Shown here: positions 1-5,624 of the stretch, in pieces
How positions within the stretch are numbered: position 1 is the stretch's first letter
Layout of the letters: every line of letters starts with the position of its first letter
NCBI GenBank assembly: GCA_946186335.1
Contig: CAMHMW010000061.1
Span: 1-9,843 of the forward strand
Source: an uncultured Candidatus Melainabacteria bacterium
Lineage (GTDB): Bacteria > Cyanobacteriota > Vampirovibrionia > Gastranaerophilales > Gastranaerophilaceae
Reading direction: 5' to 3'
Length of the DNA stretch: 9,843 nucleotides
Position numbers and translations under genes: made by a program
The notes under the pieces: model-generated
Database searches by the model: none
Seen by the model: only the letters and a program-made list of their open reading frames with translations
What the model was told of the DNA's origin: nothing

Positions 1-3000
1 GCTGCACCGTAAGCTTCCAATGCCCAAACTTCCATTTCACCGAATCTTTGTCCGCCGAACTGAGCCTTACCACCCAACGGTTGTTGTGTAACAAGTGAGT
101 AAGGACCTGTTGAACGAGCGTGAATTTTATCGTCAACAAGGTGGACAAGTTTCAGGAAGTATGTCAAACCTACCGCAACAGGTCTGTCAAACGGTTCACC
201 GGTTCTGCCGTCTATAAGCATTACCTTACCATCTTCGCCAACCCAGTCACAGCCGGATTCTTTAATACCTCTCAAAAGCTCGGCTTTTGTTGCTATTTCA
301 GACTGGTTTTCACCATACATTTCATCAAATGACGGAGCTTCGTAATAATCACCCGTCAGGTATGCAGCCAAACCTAATAACAATTCATAAGTCTGACCAA
401 CGTTCATACGGGAAGGTACACCAAGAGGATTCAATACGATATCAACAGGTGTTCCGTCAGGTAAGAACGGCATATCTTCTTTAGGTAATATACGGGATAC
501 GATACCTTTGTTACCGTGACGTCCCGAAAGTTTATCACCGACAGAAACCTTACGTTTTTGTGCGATATAAACTCTTATTACAGTATTTGCTCCCGGCGGC
601 AATTCGTCGCCTTTTTCTCTGTCAAATACTTTTACGTCAAGTACACGACCGCCTTCTCCGTGAGGTACACGAAGTGAATTGTCTTTAACATCTCTTGCTT
701 TTTCAGCAAAGATTGCTCTCAACAATTTTTCTTCCGGCGGATGTTCGGATTCACCTTTCGGTGTAACCTTACCTACCAAAATATCATCTGCGTAAACTCT
801 CGCACCGATACGAACAATACCGCGTTCATCCAAATGACGAAGTGCATCTTCCGATACATTCGGGATTTCACGGGTAATTTCTTCCGGTCCTAATTTTGTT
901 TGACGAGCTTCAATTTCAAGTTTTTCAATGTGTAATGATGTGAAGATGTCATCGTGTACGCATCTTTCGGATAACAGGATAGCATCTTCAAAGTTATAAC
1001 CTTCCCAAGGCATATAAGCAACCAAAATGTTTTTACCTAATGAAAGTTCACCGCCGCAGGTTGAAGCACCGTCTGCGATTACATCGCCTGCTTTAACCTT
1101 GTCGCCTTCGTGAACCAAAGGTCTTTGGTTAATACATGTGTCCTGGTTAGATCTTACATATTTCATTAATGTATAAATATGCGGTTTGTTGTGTTGGTCT
1201 TTAATAACGATTTCTTCACCGACAACTCTTTCAACCGTACCGTCAACATCTGCAACGATAACCATTCCGGAGTCTTTTGCAACACGTGATTCAAGACCTG
1301 TACCTACTCTCGGTCTTTGAGTAATCAAAAGCGGTACTGCCTGACGCTGCATGTTAGAACCCATCAAAGCACGGTTAGCATCGTCGTGTTCAATGAACGG
1401 AATCATTGAAGTCGCAACAGAAATAATTTGAATAGGACATACACCGACATAGTCAATTTTTGATGCATCGCACATAATAAATTCTGAACGATATCTTGCC
1501 GGTACAACCTTTTCAACAAATTTTCTGTCTTTTGTCAGTTTAACGTCAGCAGGAGCGCAACGGAAGTTTTCGTCAGCATCTGCCGTCATGTAAACAACTT
1601 CATCGGTTACAACGCCGTCTTTAACAACAAAGAACGGAGATTCAACAAAACCGTAATCGTTAACCTTAGCGTGAGTTGCCAAAGAACCGATAAGACCTGC
1701 GTTCGGACCTTCCGGAGTTTCAATAGGACAAATACGTCCATAGTGAGAAGGGTGAATATCACGAACAGCAAATCCTGCACGTTCTCTTTGCAAACCACCC
1801 GGCCCTAATGCTGAAATACGACGTTTGTGTGTCAATTCAGCCAGCGGGTTTGTCTGATCCATAAACTGTGATAACTGTGAAGAACCGAAAAATTCTTTTA
1901 ATGAAGCCACTAACGGTTTTGTGTTAAGTAAGTTCAAAGGTGTTAATGTTTCAGAATCCTGCAGAGTCATTCTTTCTTTTACAATTCTTTCAATTCTTGA
2001 AAGACCAACTCTGAATTGGTTTTGCAACAATTCACCAACCGATCTTATTCTTCTGTTACCCAAGTGGTCAATATCATCCAACTGTCCTTCATCATAAGTC
2101 AAATTGATTAAATATTCTATTGTTGAAACAATATCTTCAACAGTCAAAGTTCTTTGATTGTTAGGAATATTTAAGTTCAGTTTTTTGTTTAATTTATAAC
2201 GACCTACACGACCTATATCATATTTCTTTTCATCAAAGAATCTTGATTCCAAGATTTGACGACCGCCTTGCGGAGATGCAGGATCGCCCGGTCTTAATTT
2301 CTTGTACAGTTCAACCAAAGCCTCGTCTGTTGTTTCTGTGGGGTCTTTATCCAGAGTTTTCTTCAAAAATTCAAAGTGTGTGAATTTTGATTCCATCTCT
2401 GAAACTGTTATACCCATCGCTTTCAACAGGGTTGTTGCTAAGATTTTTCTGTTTTTGTCGATTTTAACGTGAATTACATCGTTAGCATCTGTTTCAATTT
2501 TCAACCACGCACCACGGTTAGGAATCATTGTAGCATTATACAAACGTTTTCCTGTGGGTGACGGGTCACACTTGAAGTAAACACCGGGAGAACGTACGAT
2601 TTGTGATACGATAACACGTTCCGCACCGTTTACAATGAATGTACCTTTGTCAGTCATTGTCGGTATGTCACCGATATAAACTTCCTGTTCTTTAATTTCA
2701 CCGCTGTCACGGTTTACAAGTCTAATCATAACGCGCAATTGTTTTGCATAAGTTGCGTCATGTATTCTTGCTTCTTCTACTGTATACTTCGCATTGTCGA
2801 AAGTATAATTCGGTAAGAAATGCAGTTCCAATCTGCCTGTATAGTCTTTAATCGGAGAAAATGAAAGTAATTCTTCTTTCAAACCCTCTTTTAAGAACCA
2901 TTCAAACGATTTTTTTTGCACTTCAATAAGGTCCGGTAAATCATCCAAACGAGTATGGGGAATACCCATCGGAGTTACCCTTTTTGCATATTTTGTCTCA

Positions 3001-3005
3001 GACAT
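1..3005 (-). CDS. rpoB: RNA polymerase beta subunit, 3' end outside window
   Basis: Beta subunit of RNA polymerase, which forms half of the active-site cleft and the rifampicin pocket. The reverse strand reads open for 1,001 codons from the ATG at 3003-3005 (start MSETKYAKRVTPMGIPHTRL) and leaves the window at the conserved EVWALEAYGAA stretch. By comparison with E. coli RpoB, about 60-100 C-terminal residues are missing. The rifampicin region is at about residues 374-400, beginning GSSQLSQFMDQ. Q380, D383, H393, S398 and L400 match E. coli Q513, D516, H526, S531 and L533, so no classic resistance change is visible. The active-site segment around GDKLSGRHGNKG carries lysines K825 and K833, equivalent to E. 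coli K1065 and K1073. AGGTGA lies 4-5 nt before the start. The protein is about 130 residues shorter than E. coli RpoB before the rifampicin region. GPNAGLIGSLA after the ETPEGP motif resembles cyanobacterial RpoB. rpoC-type genes probably follow outside the window. Confidence 0.99.
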   Translation of the reverse strand, partial: MSETKYAKRVTPMGIPHTRLDDLPDLIEVQKKSFEWFLKEGLKEELLSFSPIKDYTGRLELHFLPNYTFDNAKYTVEEARIHDATYAKQLRVMIRLVNRDSGEIKEQEVYIGDIPTMTDKGTFIVNGAERVIVSQIVRSPGVYFKCDPSPTGKRLYNATMIPNRGAWLKIETDANDVIHVKIDKNRKILATTLLKAMGITVSEMESKFTHFEFLKKTLDKDPTETTDEALVELYKKLRPGDPASPQGGRQILESRFFDEKKYDIGRVGRYKLNKKLNLNIPNNQRTLTVEDIVSTIEYLINLTYDEGQLDDIDHLGNRRIRSVGELLQNQFRVGLSRIERIVKERMTLQDSETLTPLNLLNTKPLVASLKEFFGSSQLSQFMDQTNPLAELTHKRRISALGPGGLQRERAGFAVRDIHPSHYGRICPIETPEGPNAGLIGSLATHAKVNDYGFVESPFFVVKDGVVTDEVVYMTADADENFRCAPADVKLTKDRKFVEKVVPARYRSEFIMCDASKIDYVGVCPIQIISVATSMIPFIEHDDANRALMGSNMQRQAVPLLITQRPRVGTGLESRVAKDSGMVIVADVDGTVERVVGEEIVIKDQHNKPHIYTLMKYVRSNQDTCINQRPLVHEGDKVKAGDVIADGASTCGGELSLGKNILVAYMPWEGYNFEDAILLSERCVHDDIFTSLHIEKLEIEARQTKLGPEEITREIPNVSEDALRHLDERGIVRIGARVYADDILVGKVTPKGESEHPPEEKLLRAIFAEKARDVKDNSLRVPHGEGGRVLDVKVFDREKGDELPPGANTVIRVYIAQKRKVSVGDKLSGRHGNKGIVSRILPKEDMPFLPDGTPVDIVLNPLGVPSRMNVGQTYELLLGLAAYLTGDYYEAPSFDEMYGENQSEIATKAELLRGIKESGCDWVGEDGKVMLIDGRTGEPFDRPVAVGLTYFLKLVHLVDDKIHARSTGPYSLVTQQPLGGKAQFGGQRFGEMEVWALEAYGA

Positions 3006-3187
3006 CAATTCACCTCATTTTAAATGGTGTACTACTATAAATCTTTTTTCTAACTTAAAGGCTGTAAACCCCCGCCGGGCATGGCGGAAAAATGCAATTT
3101 TGTGATAGTTATAAAAGTTGGTGAAACCCTTATGTAGTCAAACTTACGAGTTTTGGGCATACCTCACCTAGTTTTACTTTTGCATGT
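3006..3187 (-). promoter_or_regulatory. rpoB 5' leader, about 180 nt, with hairpin
   Basis: If the promoter at 3194-3221 is used, rpoB mRNA carries about 180 untranslated bases. The leader holds the Shine-Dalgarno AGGTGA (3010-3015). It also holds a GC-rich hairpin with arms 3072-3076 and 3083-3087 (CCGCC/GGCGG), which stands out in AT-rich sequence. GGTGA (3164-3168) can pair with TCACC (3120-3124), with an additional CCC/GGG pairing possible inside. A 36-codon reading frame (3158-3160 ATG to 3050-3052 TAG, starting MPKTRKFDYI) lies in the leader, with its AUG immediately after GGTGAGGT. No good poly-U tract follows the hairpin, so it does not look like a finished attenuator. The length and structure suggest post-initiation control, but I recognise no known leader family. 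Confidence 0.4.
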
Positions 3188-3193
3188 TCTCTA

Positions 3194-3221
3194 ATCATAT
3201 AACTTCAATATTGATAGTCAA
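3194..3221 (-). promoter_or_regulatory. predicted sigma-70 promoter of rpoB
   Basis: On the reverse strand TTGACT (3216-3221) is followed after 16 bases by TATGAT (3194-3199), a good match to the housekeeping -35 and -10 boxes. Transcription would start near 3186-3188. It makes rpoB the first gene of its transcript. The gene order is unlike the rplKAJL-rpoBC layout of many bacteria and like cyanobacteria, where rpoB is separate from rplL. Confidence 0.55.
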
Positions 3222-3280
3222 GCATACACTTGTTATTTTTGAAGATATTTTGTAAATTTTTGTAACAATTTTTATAAGGA

Positions 3281-3318
3281 AGTCGATAAGTCGGTAAGTC
3301 GGTTAAGTCGGTAAGTTC
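3281..3318. repeat. short tandem repeat cluster, 8-9 bp units (copy 1)
   Basis: Four imperfect head-to-tail units, AGTCGATA, AGTCGGTA, AGTCGGTTA and AGTCGGTA, are followed by a degenerate AGTTC. The cluster lies about 60 bp upstream of the predicted rpoB -35 box. A related cluster with AGTCGGATA/AGTCTGTTA-type units is at 7459-7498, upstream of lepA. Too short for CRISPR and not coding. It resembles in style, but not in sequence, the short tandemly repeated sequences reported in cyanobacterial genomes. Confidence 0.85.
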
Positions 3319-3397
3319 TTTACGGGGTGATTATTTGATTATTATTGAGTTTCGGCGATTTTGTTATTTTACAAAATTTCTGAATATTGCATAAATA

Positions 3398-3428
3398 AAG
3401 GGTTTGAAACCACATGTCCCAAACCCTT
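3398..3428. repeat. inverted repeat abutting the DUF378 -10 box
   Basis: Perfect 9-bp arms AAGGGTTTG (3398-3406) and CAAACCCTT (3420-3428) are separated by 13 bases and end two bases before a TATAAT. The right arm covers the spacer of the predicted promoter, so this could be an operator. On the plus strand no T-run follows, so it is a poor terminator in that direction. On the minus strand the arm is followed by TATTTATG, but no minus-strand gene lies upstream to be terminated. Confidence 0.5.
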
Positions 3429-3429
3429 G

Positions 3430-3465
3430 TATAATCAAATGTTCAATTAAATTTTGGACCAAAAT
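3430..3465 (+). promoter_or_regulatory. predicted DUF378-pgeF promoter and adjacent operator-like dyad
   Basis: A perfect TATAAT sits at 3430-3435. The best upstream box, TTGAAA (3404-3409), is 20 bases away, longer than usual, so the promoter is either weak or activator-dependent. Just downstream is a perfect dyad, ATTTTGG-A-CCAAAAT (3451-3465), which would lie roughly at +10 to +25 where a repressor could block transcription. The rest of the leader to the start at 3548 holds two small hairpins, CCCC-GAAT-GGGG at 3485-3496 and TTTTATC/GATAAAA at 3504-3524. Confidence 0.35.
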
Positions 3466-3547
3466 CCCAACTTACATATTTTACCCCCGAATGGGGAATA
3501 TAATTTTATCTTTATCCGATAAAAAATATTTCCAAAAGGAGGTTTTT

Positions 3548-3748
3548 ATGCACATTTTATCTATTATCGCCTATATTCTCGTAATCATAGGAGCAATAAA
3601 CTGGGGGCTTGTCGGATTTTTTCAGTTTGATTTGGTTGCAAAAATCTTTGGTGATTTATCCGTTATATCAAGAATAATTTATGCTCTTGTCGGTTTAAGC
3701 GGCTTGTTTTTACTGCTCACATACAGAGATATTTATATCGATATCTAA
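3548..3748 (+). CDS. DUF378 (YuzA-like) small membrane protein, 66 aa
   Basis: A 66-residue integral membrane protein of the DUF378 family (B. subtilis YuzA type), whose biochemical role is unknown. The family signature is clear: an N-terminal helix ending IIGAINWGLVGFFQFDLVA (about residues 13-31), then a short FGDLSVISRIIY link and a second hydrophobic helix ALVGLSGLFLLL (about 47-59). Both helices should span the membrane, with short polar ends. An upstream ATG at 3404 is in frame, but I chose 3548 because AGGAGG (3537-3542) sits 5 bases before it and the family N-terminus begins here. The TAA stop at 3746-3748 is 20 bases before the pgeF ATG, suggesting co-transcription. No catalytic residues can be named. 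Confidence 0.93.
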   Translation: MHILSIIAYILVIIGAINWGLVGFFQFDLVAKIFGDLSVISRIIYALVGLSGLFLLLTYRDIYIDI

Positions 3749-3775
3749 AAACATGATATATTAATATCATGTTTT
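3748..3775 (+). terminator. AT-rich hairpin between DUF378 and pgeF that includes the pgeF ATG
   Basis: Perfect 12-bp arms AAAACATGATAT (3748-3759) and ATATCATGTTTT (3764-3775) flank a 4-base loop. Only two pairs per stem are G-C. The T-rich 3' side could make it a weak intrinsic terminator of the DUF378 transcript. The pgeF start codon (3769-3771) lies inside the right arm, so the same stem would hide it from ribosomes. Which role dominates, if any, cannot be told from sequence. Confidence 0.55.
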
Positions 3776-4509
3776 ATTACGAACAAATAGACGAAAAACG
3801 AATTTTAAAATCGGATTATATAAAAAACGCTCAGGCATTTTTTACAACCCGAGATATTTGTATTTGCGATAAAGAAGATTCTGAATCATCAGAAATTTTA
3901 TCCAACCGAAATATTATTGCCAAATATTTAAAAATTGATGAAAAAAATCTGATTTCACCAACCCAGACGCACAGCACAAATATAGATACCGTCAAAATTT
4001 CAAAGCATGACTACCCTGATTGTGACGGACTTATATTAACCGAAAAAAATTGCGGGATATTTTTAAATTTTGCGGACTGTACCCCGATAATTTTATATGA
4101 TGAAAAACAAAATATCGGGGCGGTTTCTCATGCCGGCTGGCGGGGAACGGCAGGTAAAATATCCTCTCTGACCGTTGAAAAAATGATAACCGAATACAAC
4201 TCTAATCAAAAAAATATAACCGCTGTAATCGGTCCTGCAATAGGTTTTTGCTGCTATGATGTCGGGGAAGAAGTTTATGAAAAGTTATCAAAAACCGTGA
4301 GTGATTTTTGGGGACTTTTTGAAATTCGTGAGGGGAAAATTTTTGTTGACCTCAAAAACATAAACAAACGTCAACTTGAAGAATCCGGAATTGAGAAAAT
4401 TGATGTCTGCCCCTATTGTACGGTTCACAATAACGATATGTTTTATTCTTACAGAAATGAAAACGGAACAACTTTAAGACACAGTGCCGTATTAAAACTG
4501 AACAATTAA
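3769..4509 (+). CDS. pgeF: Peptidoglycan editing factor, laccase-domain (YfiH/YlmD/DUF152) family
   Basis: A 246-residue cytoplasmic protein of the Cu/Zn polyphenol-oxidase-like family. E. coli PgeF (YfiH) prevents misincorporation of serine for alanine in the peptidoglycan stem peptide, and relatives including human LACC1 act on purine nucleosides. The three metal-ligand motifs are present: H68 in TQTHSTN, C104 in NFADCTPI and H121 in SHAGWRGT. The IGPAIGFCCYDVGEEV block (residues 154-169) and the C-terminal FYSYRNENGTTLRHSAV (225-241) also fit. Length is normal. The start is the only ATG that gives the usual N-terminus before FFTTRDI, yet no Shine-Dalgarno precedes it and it lies in a 12-bp stem, so initiation may be weak or depend on DUF378 translation. 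In one 60-base line G+C is about 28%. A terminator follows directly at 4511. Confidence 0.93.
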   Translation: MFYYEQIDEKRILKSDYIKNAQAFFTTRDICICDKEDSESSEILSNRNIIAKYLKIDEKNLISPTQTHSTNIDTVKISKHDYPDCDGLILTEKNCGIFLNFADCTPIILYDEKQNIGAVSHAGWRGTAGKISSLTVEKMITEYNSNQKNITAVIGPAIGFCCYDVGEEVYEKLSKTVSDFWGLFEIREGKIFVDLKNINKRQLEESGIEKIDVCPYCTVHNNDMFYSYRNENGTTLRHSAVLKLNN

Positions 4510-4510
4510 A

Positions 4511-4532
4511 AGCCGGCTTGTATAAGCCGGCT
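4511..4532. terminator. bidirectional intrinsic terminator
   Basis: A perfect 9-bp stem AGCCGGCTT/AAGCCGGCT with loop GTAT starts two bases after the pgeF stop. Read on the minus strand it is followed by TTTTAATT, a better U-tract than the plus-strand AATTTA. It therefore should end the convergent alanine-rich gene well and pgeF less efficiently. Confidence 0.85.
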
Positions 4533-4572
4533 AATTTATATGTGAGATTAAAGTAAATTCAAAAACTTTTTA

Positions 4573-5073
4573 TTAAACTGCACTTGCTGCTCTGTTTTTA
4601 TCAAATTCGTCCAACAAACCTGTTGCAGTAAAGTTTCTTGCAACTTCAGCCGGTTGTCCGTTCAGATGAGATTTAACAAATGCCTGCGGTCCTACTGCTG
4701 CTAATTCTGTTTCTCCTCTGAATGCCTGCAATGCATAATCTGCTTCAACCGCTGCTGCTTCTGCATTTGCTCTGACACCTGAACCATATTTTGCGGCAAA
4801 TGCAACAGGATCTTTTGCAAATTCTGCATCTATTTTTGCCATTCTTACCGCATCTGTATTTGATGTAAATGACAAGCCCATTGCCTGATTCATAGCGGCT
4901 TTAATTTCTAATTCACTCATATCAACCGTTATTTCGGGAGTTGAAGATGCTTGACCAACACCATCCGCCTGTCCTGATGTTTGCGGTTGTCCCTGAGTTT
5001 TATTTCCCTGAACATTTCCTGCTCCCGGAATAAACTTTGGTGGTATAAAACTGTTCCAATCAACGCTGCCCAT
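4573..5073 (-). CDS. alanine-rich orphan protein, 166 aa, function unknown
   Basis: I do not recognise this protein. The first ~46 residues are Gly/Gln/Ser/Thr-rich and proline-containing (MGSVDWNSFIPPKF, then GNKTQGQPQTSGQ), typical of a disordered tail. Residues ~47-166 are predicted helical and rich in alanine (about 30 of 166 residues overall), with repeated charged-alanine stretches such as ANAEAAAVEADYALQAF. There is no cysteine, no signal peptide and no membrane segment, so it is probably cytoplasmic, or exported by a route not visible here. It looks genuine: AAAGGAG (5081-5087) lies 7 bases before the ATG, a TATAAT lies further upstream and a strong terminator closes it. It diverges from a small LuxR-type regulator, which may control it. 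Scaffold, surface or stress roles are possible but unsupported. Confidence 0.8.
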   Translation of the reverse strand: MGSVDWNSFIPPKFIPGAGNVQGNKTQGQPQTSGQADGVGQASSTPEITVDMSELEIKAAMNQAMGLSFTSNTDAVRMAKIDAEFAKDPVAFAAKYGSGVRANAEAAAVEADYALQAFRGETELAAVGPQAFVKSHLNGQPAEVARNFTATGLLDEFDKNRAASAV

Positions 5074-5387
5074 ATCGAATCTCCTTTGTTCTCACATACT
5101 TTTACGAATTATATTATCCGTTTTTCTCTTAAATCATCCTTTTTGATTTTCCGTTCGTATATATATAAAGTATTTCTGACTTAAATAATTGCGTTCATGT
5201 TTTAGTTTGTTACAATTTCTTAACATTCGTTCCGAAAGTCATATCCCGCGTGTATTCATGATTTCGGACACATAAAAACAATCATTTTTACATCCCCAAT
5301 CGGGCAATATATTTATAAATTATACTATCGGCTAATAGTTTACAGGGGTTCAGCAAATAATATAAAAATGGAGGCAAACCTTTAAAC
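5074..5387. promoter_or_regulatory. divergent control region of the orphan and luxR-like genes
   Basis: No gene fits this 314-bp gap. On the minus strand TATAAT (5108-5113) is a likely -10 box for the orphan gene, with only a weak -35 (TGATTT, 5131-5136, 17-base spacer). On the plus strand TATACT (5321-5326) and TTTACA (5287-5292) are promoter-like but not properly spaced with each other. An inverted repeat TCCGAAA (5231-5237) / TTTCGGA (5262-5268) with a 24-base gap lies midway between the genes and is a candidate regulator site. No tandem repeat or RNA gene is apparent. Confidence 0.4.
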
Positions 5388-5624
5388 ATGAGAAAAAACA
5401 GTAACAACATACTAACAGAAAGAGAAATCGAAGTTTTAAAATATCTGATTCACGGCTACACTAACAGACAGATAGCCGAAATCCTATATATAACTCCGTT
5501 TACCGTAAAAGCTCATGTTTCATCTATCTTGCATAAGACAGGGGTTAAAAACCGACTTGATTTGGCACTATTTGCAACAGCACACGGATATTCTAATCCT
5601 CATCAAGACTTAAAACAGCCATAA
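5388..5624 (+). CDS. stand-alone LuxR/GerE-type helix-turn-helix regulator, 78 aa
   Basis: A 78-residue protein that is almost only a LuxR/NarL C-terminal DNA-binding domain: LTEREIEVLKYLIHGYTNRQIAEIL (about residues 9-33), then the recognition helix ITPFTVKAHVSSILHKTGVKNR (about 35-56). There is no receiver, PAS or autoinducer domain and no cysteine. Comparable free-standing proteins are GerE of Bacillus and PedR of cyanobacteria. PedR is redox-controlled, but the missing cysteine argues against that mechanism here. The likely role is transcription control by dimer binding to DNA; the target is unknown, with the divergent orphan gene the nearest candidate. GGAGG (5370-5374) is 13 bases before the ATG, longer than ideal; the next upstream in-frame codon of note is a stop at 5358-5360, so no better start exists. 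The last 32 bases overlap the 3' end of lepA on the other strand. Confidence 0.9.
   Translation: MRKNSNNILTEREIEVLKYLIHGYTNRQIAEILYITPFTVKAHVSSILHKTGVKNRLDLALFATAHGYSNPHQDLKQP

Noticed and set aside
120..484. Two plus-strand open frames inside rpoB (120-332 and 287-484)
   Set aside because: They lie antisense to conserved RpoB sequence, lack ribosome sites and read as unrelated protein.
1607..1798. Minus-strand frame within rpoB
   Set aside because: Same strand as rpoB but in a different reading frame from the conserved RpoB translation, and without its own signals.
3281..3318. Degenerate CRISPR array
   Set aside because: Units are 8-9 bp with no spacers, and no cas genes are present.
3404..3547. 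N-terminal extension of the DUF378 protein from the ATG at 3404
   Set aside because: The extension overlaps the inverted repeat, the TATAAT and the leader. AGGAGG and the family N-terminus support 3548.
3006..3547. tRNA or other stable RNA gene in the rpoB-DUF378 gap
   Set aside because: No cloverleaf, GTTCGA-type loop or CCA end is visible on either strand.
4981..5184. Plus-strand frame across the orphan gene start
   Set aside because: Antisense to the orphan gene, which has a proper ribosome site, and no initiation signal precedes it.
5208..5225. TGTTA/TAACA inverted repeat in the luxR-like upstream region
   Set aside because: Only 5-bp arms in AT-rich sequence, well within chance expectation.
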